In this document: positions 6,778 to 14,234 of the stretch, in pieces
Layout of the letters: each line of letters begins with the position of its first letter
Position numbering within the stretch: the stretch's first letter is position 1
From: Thalassotalea_H castellviae
GTDB taxonomy: Bacteria; Pseudomonadota; Gammaproteobacteria; Enterobacterales; Alteromonadaceae
Assembly: GCF_031846185.1 (NCBI RefSeq)
Contig: NZ_JAVRIF010000013.1
Coordinates: forward strand, 1-64,000
Direction of reading: 5' to 3'
Length of the DNA stretch: 64,000 bases
The notes under the pieces: model-generated
Seen by the model: the letters and a program-made list of their open reading frames with translations, nothing else
Database searches by the model: none
Told to the model about the DNA's origin: nothing
Translations under genes and position numbers: made by a program

Positions 6778-6843
6778 ATGGCAATGATTGTAAATTCAAA
6801 GCTATTTACTAAGTTGAAAAAGTTACGTGACAATTTTAATTAA
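6778..6843 (+). CDS. Possible 21-residue peptide
   Basis: An ATG with CAGGAG at good distance opens a 21-codon basic frame (MAMIVNSKLFTKLKKLRDNF) ending in TAA, 29 bases before the next gene. The ribosome binding site is better than for many real genes here. It could be a leader peptide, a remnant or chance. Confidence 0.25.
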   Translation: MAMIVNSKLFTKLKKLRDNFN

Positions 6844-6872
6844 ACATAATCATGCTATAAGGATAGTTTATT

Positions 6873-7244
6873 ATGAATTTAGGGGCATTTTCAGTCAGTT
6901 TGTCAGTGAAAAATATTGAAGAATCAAAACTTTTCTATCAGAAAATTGGCTTTGAAGTTGTAGGCGGTGATCAAACTCAACATTGGTTAATTCTAAAAAA
7001 TGGAGATCACACGATTGGATTATTTCAGGGGATGTTCGAAGGTAATATTATGACGTTCAACCCCGGTTGGGATAAAAACTGTAACCCCTTAGAATCATTT
7101 ACTGACGTGAGAGTGTTATTAAAAGAATTTGAGCAGCAAGGGCTAAATATTGCTCATAAAACTATCAATGGTGAGACTGGCCCTGCAAGTTTTGCACTTA
7201 AAGATCCCGATGGAAATTCGATACTAATAGACCAACATGTCTAA
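6873..7244 (+). CDS. VOC (glyoxalase/bleomycin resistance) family protein
   Basis: The 123-residue protein has the two beta-alpha-beta-beta-beta modules of the vicinal oxygen chelate fold: SLSVKNIEESKLFYQKIGFEV in the first and FALKDPDGNSILIDQ in the second. Family members include glyoxalase I, dioxygenases and resistance proteins; the exact substrate is not evident. TAAGGATAG upstream supports ATG 6873. It is not in an obvious operon. Confidence 0.82.
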   Translation: MNLGAFSVSLSVKNIEESKLFYQKIGFEVVGGDQTQHWLILKNGDHTIGLFQGMFEGNIMTFNPGWDKNCNPLESFTDVRVLLKEFEQQGLNIAHKTINGETGPASFALKDPDGNSILIDQHV

Positions 7245-7383
7245 TGCTTGCATTGTCTATTATAAATATTGCATTCTTGACGCTTTTTGCCCGTTGAAAT
7301 ATTTTACAATCAAACGGATTTCTCACTAAGCATGTTTGAATACATCAATTTATTTAGTAATGCATTTTAGTTAAAGGTTTGAT

Positions 7384-7758
7384 ATGACGATTATTGCAGC
7401 ATTTGGTTTATTGATGATGTGTTTAAGCGTGTTCATGATAATTAAGCCCGATTATTGGTCTGACGCGATAATAAAATTTAGTAAAATGACTTATTTCCAT
7501 TGGTTTGAGGTGTTAAGTCGGTTTATTTTCGGGTGTGTTTTTCTTTATTATCATCAAAGTACACAAAGTCCACTATTATTTAACTTTCTTGGTTATCTAT
7601 TGATCGCCGTCAGTATTGGCTTATTGATTGTTGGTGAAAATAACCATCAAAGATTTGCCCTTTGGTCAGCACATAAATTTAGAAAAATATTTAGACCTGC
7701 TGGCTTCCTGTCATTTGCTTTTGGTCTGTATATATTTTATATATCTATTAATCATTAA
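7384..7758 (+). CDS. Small membrane protein, unknown
   Basis: The 124-residue protein has four predicted membrane segments (about residues 3-20, 38-55, 64-84 and 104-121) with a basic loop HKFRKIFRP before the last. I recognise no named family. It lies between a VOC gene and a STAS-like gene, without tight spacing to either. Confidence 0.65.
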   Translation: MTIIAAFGLLMMCLSVFMIIKPDYWSDAIIKFSKMTYFHWFEVLSRFIFGCVFLYYHQSTQSPLLFNFLGYLLIAVSIGLLIVGENNHQRFALWSAHKFRKIFRPAGFLSFAFGLYIFYISINH

Positions 7759-7919
7759 CTTAGTGTTAATTATTCTGGTGAACAACGGATAAATTTCTTG
7801 TGATTTCAATCTGATTAGCTTATGTTAATTGATTGAAATTACTCTATATTTTAAATGTTCTATTTCAATTGAATAATGATGAATTCTGATGGTTGTTATC
7901 CGTCTATTTTGGAAGGTTT

Positions 7920-8288
7920 ATGGGTTTTAAAACAGGCATGATTGAAGGTACTAACATTGTTAGGATTGATTTGGTTGGTGCGGTTACTTTTGATGAACGA
8001 ATTCAAGCAATTCATCAAGTATGTACAGAGCATTATAAAGTTCAAGCTAAATTAAAAATCCTGATTGATGCAAGGCAAGTCAGTAAAGAATTAACTCAAA
8101 GTGAACAGGTGATTCTTGGCACATATGCCGCTTCTAGAGAAGAATTAAAAAATGCATCTGTCGCTGTGCTGGTTGTAGCTAGTCAAATTGTTCATTCACA
8201 AGCGATTCAAAAATCATCAGAACTAGGCCATGAAATAAAACTATTTCATACTGAAAGTGAAGCCTTGATCTGGTTAAATTCGAAATAA
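7920..8288 (+). CDS. STAS/SpoIIAA-like domain protein
   Basis: From ATG 7920 the product has 122 residues. It shows the alternating beta-alpha pattern of SpoIIAA-like/STAS folds: NIVRIDLVGAVTFDERIQAI, then KILIDARQVSK, then VAVLVVASQI and a final helix. It is a small cytoplasmic protein. The TTG at 7893 is a longer possible start; ATG 7920 follows GGAAGG but at short spacing. Function is unknown. A hairpin follows the stop, so it is probably transcribed separately from the hydratase gene downstream. Confidence 0.65.
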   Translation: MGFKTGMIEGTNIVRIDLVGAVTFDERIQAIHQVCTEHYKVQAKLKILIDARQVSKELTQSEQVILGTYAASREELKNASVAVLVVASQIVHSQAIQKSSELGHEIKLFHTESEALIWLNSK

Positions 8289-8318
8289 TCAGAGGTGTTA
8301 TTTAACCTCTGATTTTAC
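8287..8318 (+). terminator. Hairpin terminator after STAS-like gene
   Basis: AATCAGAGGT (8287-8296) pairs perfectly with ACCTCTGATT (8305-8314) around an 8-base loop, followed by a short T run. It lies between the stop at 8288 and the next gene at 8337. Confidence 0.65.
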
Positions 8319-8336
8319 CCATTTTATGGAGTCTTT

Positions 8337-9086
8337 ATGACAGCTTTCACTCAAGCGGCTCAAACACTGCTTAATCGTCGTCAATTTGGTGTAAAAGCCC
8401 CTCGATTAGATGAATCCATTCGTCCTAATTCCATTGATGATGCGTTAGCAATACATGATGAAATGGCGACTATTGAGCCTGTGAGAGGCTGGAAATGTTT
8501 ATTACCGCCTGCCGAAGATAAAATTATTGCCGCCCCCATTTTTAATATGCAACAACACTCTTCCACAGTCACTTTATTGGAAGATAACCTCGTTGCTCGT
8601 GTTGAACCTGAAATTTGTTTCGTGCTTGGTAAAGACTTACCTGCTAAACCTTCAAACTATACTGAAACAGAAATAACAGCAGCTATTGGTAGTGCCCATA
8701 TGGCCCTTGAACTCATGCAAAGTCGTTTTGCCGATGATGCAGGGCAAAGCTTTTATGAAAGTTTAGCCGATTGTATGTTAAATCAAGGCGTTTACCTTGG
8801 TCCTGAAATAGATAAAACCACTGCAATTAATTTACATACGATAACAATAAAAGTGGCCCAAGGTGAAAACATCAGAACACTTGAAGGTAAACACCCTAAT
8901 AGTCGCGCCGTTGATGGTTTAATTTGGTTAGTAAATTTTATGAATCAACGAGGAATAGGGTTAAAAGCAGGAGCAGCTATTATTACAGGATCTTTTAAAG
9001 GTATTGTTGAAATGGCATTTGATATTGAAACGACTATATCTTATGAAGGCATCGCCGATTATTCAGTGACGTTTAAACGAGCTTGA
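8337..9086 (+). CDS. 2-keto-4-pentenoate hydratase-like protein (MhpD/FAH family)
   Basis: The 249-residue protein is a fumarylacetoacetate hydrolase superfamily member of hydratase size. Motifs include VEPEICFVLGKDLP (metal-binding Glu pair), AHMALELMQSRF, and GLKAGAAIITGSFKG near the end, typical of MhpD/DmpE proteins that hydrate 2-oxopent-4-enoate in aromatic meta-cleavage. No other aromatic-degradation gene is nearby, so a different 2-keto acid substrate is possible. GGAGTC upstream supports the start. Confidence 0.85.
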   Translation: MTAFTQAAQTLLNRRQFGVKAPRLDESIRPNSIDDALAIHDEMATIEPVRGWKCLLPPAEDKIIAAPIFNMQQHSSTVTLLEDNLVARVEPEICFVLGKDLPAKPSNYTETEITAAIGSAHMALELMQSRFADDAGQSFYESLADCMLNQGVYLGPEIDKTTAINLHTITIKVAQGENIRTLEGKHPNSRAVDGLIWLVNFMNQRGIGLKAGAAIITGSFKGIVEMAFDIETTISYEGIADYSVTFKRA

Positions 9087-9109
9087 TAGGGGAGAGTTTA
9101 ATTAAACAG

Positions 9110-9140
9110 GGAGAAGTTCATTGCTAAACTTCTCCATTTT
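9110..9140 (+). terminator. Terminator between convergent genes
   Basis: GGAGAAGTT (9110-9118) pairs with AACTTCTCC (9127-9135) around an 8-base loop, followed by ATTTT. It lies in the 61 bases between the hydratase gene and the convergent minus-strand gene, and could serve the plus strand. Confidence 0.7.
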
Positions 9141-9147
9141 AAAGTCA

Positions 9148-9924
9148 CTATAAACTAGGAAGCACCGTTTTCTGAGCTTGGTTTTCTCTTTCTATTTTTT
9201 CTAACCGTTCGATTAATAACGTTATCGACATTTCAAGTTGATTAACACTTGTCGCAATTTCCATTTGTTGGTTATCTCTGCCTGAAGACTTTTCTTCAAG
9301 CGTTGAAATTAGCGTGTTTAATTCGGCAATTTTTGGTTGTAAATTATTAGCTGCCGATAGTTGATCAGCTAATGCGGTAATATTAAATTCTGCCGAAGTA
9401 AGTTTATCACTGACGTTATTAATGGCGGAATTGGCCTGGCTGATTTGTTGGCTTTGGTTTTTATTTAAGGTGTCTTGTTTGATACTTGTTGAGTGCAAAG
9501 CTTTAATTTCACTTTGATTTTTACGCCATGCAGACGCCCACAGTTTATCCATTTCACTCCAAAGCTTTTCGGTTTTTTCGCTAATCGCTTCAAGTTTAAC
9601 CTTTAACGCTATGGTGGATTCACCCATTTCTTCACCCGTGGCGGAAAGTTGATTTTCTAATTGTTGGATCCTGTTTTCAGATTCGCCAATTAATTGTTGA
9701 AGTTTTAAGTTTTCTTGATAAAAAAACCATGATGCACCCGCTAAGGCGAGATAAATTATCAAGGTGAGAACAACATTTACCGGAGATGATTTCGTGTCAG
9801 AGCTAGTGGTTTTATCTAGTTGTTTACTGTTTTTTGTTTGAGCCGAGCGCGAAGCATTCACGGCTTTGACTTGATCATGATCTAAAGTAATAGATGGGAT
9901 TTCAGGTTCGACACGATTAGACAA
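9148..9924 (-). CDS. Single-pass membrane protein with long coiled coil, unknown
   Basis: The 258-residue protein has a polar N-terminal 48 residues, one membrane segment at about 49-68 (VVLTLIIYLALAGASWFF), then an almost continuous coiled coil rich in Gln, Leu and Glu to the end (for example QQLENQLSATGEEMGE). The orientation is probably N-in with a periplasmic coiled coil. I recognise no named family; the shape resembles envelope scaffold proteins. It is transcribed alone, downstream of the asnB terminator. Confidence 0.7.
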   Translation of the reverse strand: MSNRVEPEIPSITLDHDQVKAVNASRSAQTKNSKQLDKTTSSDTKSSPVNVVLTLIIYLALAGASWFFYQENLKLQQLIGESENRIQQLENQLSATGEEMGESTIALKVKLEAISEKTEKLWSEMDKLWASAWRKNQSEIKALHSTSIKQDTLNKNQSQQISQANSAINNVSDKLTSAEFNITALADQLSAANNLQPKIAELNTLISTLEEKSSGRDNQQMEIATSVNQLEMSITLLIERLEKIERENQAQKTVLPSL

Positions 9925-10023
9925 AATAATACCTATATGAAAATTAAACAGCTAATAGGTAACTTTAAAACAAAATGATGAAATATTTAACAAGTTATTC
10001 AGAAAAAAACGTATATTTTATAA

Positions 10024-10059
10024 AAAAAACCGATGAATAAGTATATTCATCGGTTTTTT
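10024..10059 (-). terminator. Terminator downstream of asnB
   Basis: ACCGATGAATA (10029-10039) pairs with TATTCATCGGT (10044-10054) around AGTA, flanked by A and T runs on both sides. It can act in both directions. Given gene order it should end asnB transcription on the minus strand. Confidence 0.85.
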
Positions 10060-10129
10060 GTAAAGTTATAGGCTTAAAGTCAAAGTGACACGGAAGAATT
10101 ACCTAATCTCTCTCTTTATTTAAAGTAGC

Positions 10130-11794
10130 TTAATAACTTTCGTTATGAACACTTAATACAGCTCGACCAGAAGGGTCCGCATTGTTTTTAAAGCTTTCAT
10201 CCCATGCCAATGCTTCTTGAGTACTACAAGCAACAGATTTTCCACCAATAACGCAATCGGCAGCACTTGGTAATGGATACTTCTCTTCAAAAACACAACG
10301 GTAAAAGTATGCTTCTTTACTGTCTGGTGTATTTACTGGAAATTTATACGCAGCGCTTTCAAGTTGTTGATCAGTGACTTGTGTGTCGATAAAGGCTTTT
10401 AAACCATCAATCCAGTTATAACCAACGCCATCAGAAAATTGTTCTTTTTGGCGCCATAATATTTCTTTTGGTAAATAACCTTCAAATGATTCACGTAAAA
10501 TTGCTTTTTCCATTTTACCGTTGCCACACATTTTATCTTGTGGATTAATGCGCATAGCAACATCCATAAAGTTTTTATCTAAGAAGGGTACCCGAGCTTC
10601 AATTCCCCAAGCCGACATAGATTTGTTCGCACGCAAACAATCAAACTTATGTAAGCGATCAAGTTTACGGTTTAATTCTTCATGAAATTCTTGTGCATTC
10701 GGTGCTTTGTGGAAGTATAAGTAACCACCAAAAATTTCGTCGGCCCCTTCACCGGAAAGCACCATTTTTATGCCCATCGCTTTAATTTTTCGGGCCATAA
10801 GATACATAGGGGTAGAGGCACGTATTGTTGTGACATCGTAGGTTTCAAGGTGATAAATGACTTCTTTGAGTGCGTCGATACCTTCTTGCTCAGTAAAAAT
10901 AACGCTGTGATGAATTGTTCCAATACTATCTGCAACAGTTTGGGCTGCAATTAAATCTGGTGAGCCTGCTAAACCACAAGCGAAAGAGTGAACTTTTGGC
11001 CACCAAGCTTCGGCTAAGTCGTTGTCTTCTATACGGCGTGAAGCAAACTTTTGCGTGATTGCTGAAATTAAAGATGAATCTAGCCCGCCAGAAAGTAATA
11101 CACCATATGGAACATCTGTCATTAAATGACTTTTTACTGACTCTTCTAATGCTTCACGAATTTTTGTTGTGCTAGTGGTGTTATCTTTAATGGCATCGTA
11201 CTTATGCCAGTTACGTTTGTAATACTTTTGAACTTTACCAACTTTACTATCAAGAATATGTCCCGGAGGGAATTCTTCAACGGTTTTACAAATAGGCATT
11301 AAGGCTTTCATTTCTGAAGCAACATAAAAATTACCATCTGCGTCATAGCCAGTATAAAGAGGAATAATACCGATATGATCACGAGCAATTAAATAGCTAT
11401 TGTCGTCAGCGTTATAAAGACAAAAAGCAAACATGCCTTGCAGTTTGTCAACAAATTCTGCGCCAAATTCTTCATACAAAGGTAAAATCACTTCGCAATC
11501 AGAGCCTGTTTGAAATTGATAATCAACATTTAATGTTTTAGCGAGCGTTTTATGGTTATAAATTTCGCCATTAACGGCTAAAACATGGGATTTGTTTGCG
11601 TTATATAAAGGTTGAGCACCATGTTCTGTGTCAACAATAGAAAGTCGTTCATGCACTAAGATCGCATTCTCATTGTGATAAATGCCAGACCAATCTGGAC
11701 CACGGTGACGTAATAAACGAGAATATTCTAAAGCTTTTGGGCGTAATATTTCAGCCCCTGATTTTATATCTAATATACCAAATATCGAACACAT
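10130..11794 (-). CDS. asnB: Asparagine synthetase B, glutamine-hydrolysing
   Basis: The 554-residue protein is full length for AsnB. Cys2 directly after Met (MCSIFGI) is the glutaminase nucleophile, and the N-terminal class II amidotransferase domain includes RHRGPDWSG and NGEIYNH. The C-terminal synthetase domain has the pyrophosphate loop LSGGLDSSL. It makes asparagine from aspartate, glutamine and ATP via an aspartyl-AMP intermediate. AAGGAGT lies before the ATG on the minus strand. It is a single gene, divergent from the next one and followed by a strong terminator. Confidence 0.97.
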   Translation of the reverse strand: MCSIFGILDIKSGAEILRPKALEYSRLLRHRGPDWSGIYHNENAILVHERLSIVDTEHGAQPLYNANKSHVLAVNGEIYNHKTLAKTLNVDYQFQTGSDCEVILPLYEEFGAEFVDKLQGMFAFCLYNADDNSYLIARDHIGIIPLYTGYDADGNFYVASEMKALMPICKTVEEFPPGHILDSKVGKVQKYYKRNWHKYDAIKDNTTSTTKIREALEESVKSHLMTDVPYGVLLSGGLDSSLISAITQKFASRRIEDNDLAEAWWPKVHSFACGLAGSPDLIAAQTVADSIGTIHHSVIFTEQEGIDALKEVIYHLETYDVTTIRASTPMYLMARKIKAMGIKMVLSGEGADEIFGGYLYFHKAPNAQEFHEELNRKLDRLHKFDCLRANKSMSAWGIEARVPFLDKNFMDVAMRINPQDKMCGNGKMEKAILRESFEGYLPKEILWRQKEQFSDGVGYNWIDGLKAFIDTQVTDQQLESAAYKFPVNTPDSKEAYFYRCVFEEKYPLPSAADCVIGGKSVACSTQEALAWDESFKNNADPSGRAVLSVHNESY

Positions 11795-12244
11795 TGAAGC
11801 GCTACTCCTTAATATAGTTTTGATTTATACAATTATAATAAATTGATTGTGGACAGCTAAAGGGTTGTTAAGTGCGTGCTATTTTCAAAAGGTGGAAATA
11901 ATAACGACAAAAACAACAGTAAGTGGAACTTAACTGTTGCAAACACTTTGACAGCATCTAAATAAAAATCAAGCGCTAATTTGAACTTTTTGTAATTTAA
12001 TTACATTTCTTGATGTCACATTTTTAAAGGGCTATGAGGAAAACCCTTTAAAATAAGCGGCTAGAGAGTTATTGCTCTAATTTTAATCTAAATAACAGGA
12101 TATAGATTGATTTAATATTTTTAGTCGATTGTTATTATAAGGGTGTTAACTTTTAACCGAGTCTACTATCATTGTTAAACACCAAGTAATTGAATAAACG
12201 TAAAATCTTTTATTTCACCATCATATTTACTGAGAATAACCCTA
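11795..12244. other. Divergent intergenic region asnB / pyroglutamyl-peptidase-like gene
   Basis: About 450 AT-rich bases. The asnB ribosome binding site and TATAAT-like sequence on the minus strand (about 11835-11845) are present, but no convincing -35 box. No frame, repeat or RNA gene was recognised in the rest. It should contain promoters for both divergent genes. Confidence 0.5.
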
Positions 12245-13441
12245 ATGAAACTTTGTTTAAAAACCAGCTTTATTATTGCTACGCTAATTTTAACGCCAAT
12301 CACTATGGCAACTGCTGTGCTGGCCACTGAAGTTGATGAACGTTTACTTAATGTTGAAGAATTAAGAATTGATGTAGCCAAAAAACAAATGCCTCAAGTA
12401 TTTATACCATTGGTAAACAGAGTTGAGCAATACCGTAAACAAATCAATCAAGCCAGAAATTTAACCGCATTGACCCAAATCACTATTCGTCATAGTGAAA
12501 AACTGTGGCAAGAAGCGGTCAAGTCGTTTGATGAAGTAGGGCGATATGATGACCGATCTTTATATTGGGCTCGTTTACAAATGCGAAAATCCCTGCAGTT
12601 AAGTGCTGCATATCAACAATTATTACCGATGCAACAACAACGTTTATTGTGGCAGTTAGAATTGCTTTCTCGTGGTAAGAATGATGTCAAATTTGATAAA
12701 GGGACAGATAAAAAGATACTTATTACAGGCTTTGATCCATTCTTTCTTGATAGAAACATTAATCAAAGTAATCCTTCAGGGGTTGCCGCGTTGGCGTTAG
12801 ACGACTTGGTGATCAGTCGTGACGGTAAAAGTGCGGAAATTGAAACTTTAATTGTCCCTGTGCGTTTTGCCGATTTTGATCAAGGTATGATTGAAACCTT
12901 ACTTGCTCCTTATTATCGTCAAGTTGATATGATCATCACGATCAGTATGGGACGTGATAACTTTGATTTAGAACGCTTTCCAGGTTTACGCAGAAGTGCT
13001 AAAGCGCCAGATAATTTAAATGTATATACGGGTGCCACTGCCCAACAACCTTTGCTTCCTATTTTTAAAGGCAATAATTTGCCGTTGGATGAATTCGTTG
13101 AATTTAGCTTACCGGTAAAAGCTATGCAAAAAGCAACAGGCAAATTTAAAATTAATGATAATAGAAAAGTCACAACTTTACGCCAAACCACCTTACAGCA
13201 ACCAATAATGGCAATGTCATTAAATGATTTAAAAGGCTCTGTGTCCGTTCAAGGTAGTGGCGGTGGCTATTTATCTAATGAAGTTTCTTACCGTAGTATT
13301 GTTTTACGAAATAAACTCAACCCGGTCTTGCCGGTTGGTCATATTCATACGCCTAGGATCAAAGCTTACCAACCTAAAATGTCTGCTGATATTGTTAAAC
13401 AAATTAAACAAATGTTAAATCATGCGATAAGCGCTATATAG
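12245..13441 (+). CDS. Exported pyroglutamyl-peptidase-like protein with Ser at the catalytic Cys position
   Basis: The 398-residue protein has a signal peptide (to about Ala26), a helical region of about 130 residues, then a domain like pyroglutamyl peptidase I (C15). GFDPF (162-166) followed by NPSG matches the family start; MGRD...LER holds Glu243 at the expected acidic catalytic position; GHIHTP holds His368. The usual YLCN nucleophile motif reads YLSN, so Ser344 replaces Cys. Normal C15 enzymes are cytoplasmic and about 215 residues, so both export and the extra N-terminal domain are unusual. It may be a serine variant, another amidohydrolase, or a binding protein without activity. Confidence 0.75.
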   Translation: MKLCLKTSFIIATLILTPITMATAVLATEVDERLLNVEELRIDVAKKQMPQVFIPLVNRVEQYRKQINQARNLTALTQITIRHSEKLWQEAVKSFDEVGRYDDRSLYWARLQMRKSLQLSAAYQQLLPMQQQRLLWQLELLSRGKNDVKFDKGTDKKILITGFDPFFLDRNINQSNPSGVAALALDDLVISRDGKSAEIETLIVPVRFADFDQGMIETLLAPYYRQVDMIITISMGRDNFDLERFPGLRRSAKAPDNLNVYTGATAQQPLLPIFKGNNLPLDEFVEFSLPVKAMQKATGKFKINDNRKVTTLRQTTLQQPIMAMSLNDLKGSVSVQGSGGGYLSNEVSYRSIVLRNKLNPVLPVGHIHTPRIKAYQPKMSADIVKQIKQMLNHAISAI

Positions 13442-13466
13442 TCCAAAGAGGAAGTAAGTAGCTTAA

Positions 13467-13494
13467 TGTGATAACAACTCTTGTTGTTATCACA
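13467..13494 (+). terminator. Perfect 12-bp hairpin after the pyroglutamyl-peptidase-like gene
   Basis: TGTGATAACAAC (13467-13478) pairs perfectly with GTTGTTATCACA (13483-13494) around TCTT. There is no T run after it, so it may end or stabilise the transcript rather than be a standard intrinsic terminator. Confidence 0.45.
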
Positions 13495-13574
13495 CTGATA
13501 AAATTATGGTGTAATAATTGCATTTGTCTTCGATTAATAAACCTCGTTATAAAATTGACAGATGAGTGAAAAAT

Positions 13575-14156
13575 ATGACCTTAAAAAAACAGTGTTTAAT
13601 AGTAAAACCTCTACAAGTATTAACGCTTTCTACCTTGATGGCTTTACCGAGCCAAGCGATAGAAACAAATTTTTCATTACATCAGGGCAGTGAATCTAAC
13701 ACTCAAGGTATTTCATTAACGATTTCTGACAGTATTAGTAGAGGCAGTAATTTTTATTGGAATGTCGGATACAGTTATTTAGACGACGTTAAAGTTGAGT
13801 GGAACCAAAGTGATTTGTTTTTCAAAGTAGACACTGTCGATGCCATCATTAGTTATCGCTACAAACCTAGATCGTACAACCAAACGATGAAAAATTTTAC
13901 TTTTGAATATCAATTTGGTGCCACTATGGCACTCACTGAAAATAAATTTGTTTGGCCTGAGCTAAATGAAGAAAAATACTTTAGTGAAACAAATGATATC
14001 AATGCCATGCTTGGTTTTAATGTTCATTATGATATGAGTAAAAACACCTCAGTAAATGTTGGTTTTAGATATCATCCAAGTTTTAGTGAGTTTGAAGATA
14101 TCACCAGCCTCTATTTTGGTTTTACCTATAAATTTGGTAATCAATTTGGTTATTAA
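13575..14156 (+). CDS. Predicted outer-membrane beta-barrel protein, unknown
   Basis: From ATG 13575 (GATGAG at good spacing; an earlier GTG at 13566 is less likely) the product has 193 residues. It has a signal peptide ending near LPSQA, then alternating amphipathic strands rich in Tyr, Phe and Asn (FYWNVGYSYLDDV, FTFEYQFGATMAL), and ends with the strand FGFTYKFGNQFGY, typical of outer-membrane barrels. No family name is evident. It is 78 bases upstream of the large repeat protein in the same direction, so the two may be co-transcribed. Confidence 0.7.
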   Translation: MTLKKQCLIVKPLQVLTLSTLMALPSQAIETNFSLHQGSESNTQGISLTISDSISRGSNFYWNVGYSYLDDVKVEWNQSDLFFKVDTVDAIISYRYKPRSYNQTMKNFTFEYQFGATMALTENKFVWPELNEEKYFSETNDINAMLGFNVHYDMSKNTSVNVGFRYHPSFSEFEDITSLYFGFTYKFGNQFGY

Positions 14157-14234
14157 TTTAGCCTGAAAATTCTAAACTATAATGAAGAAAGTTATTTCAA
14201 CTATATCGTCAGTGATGCAACTGTAGGAAAGTTT

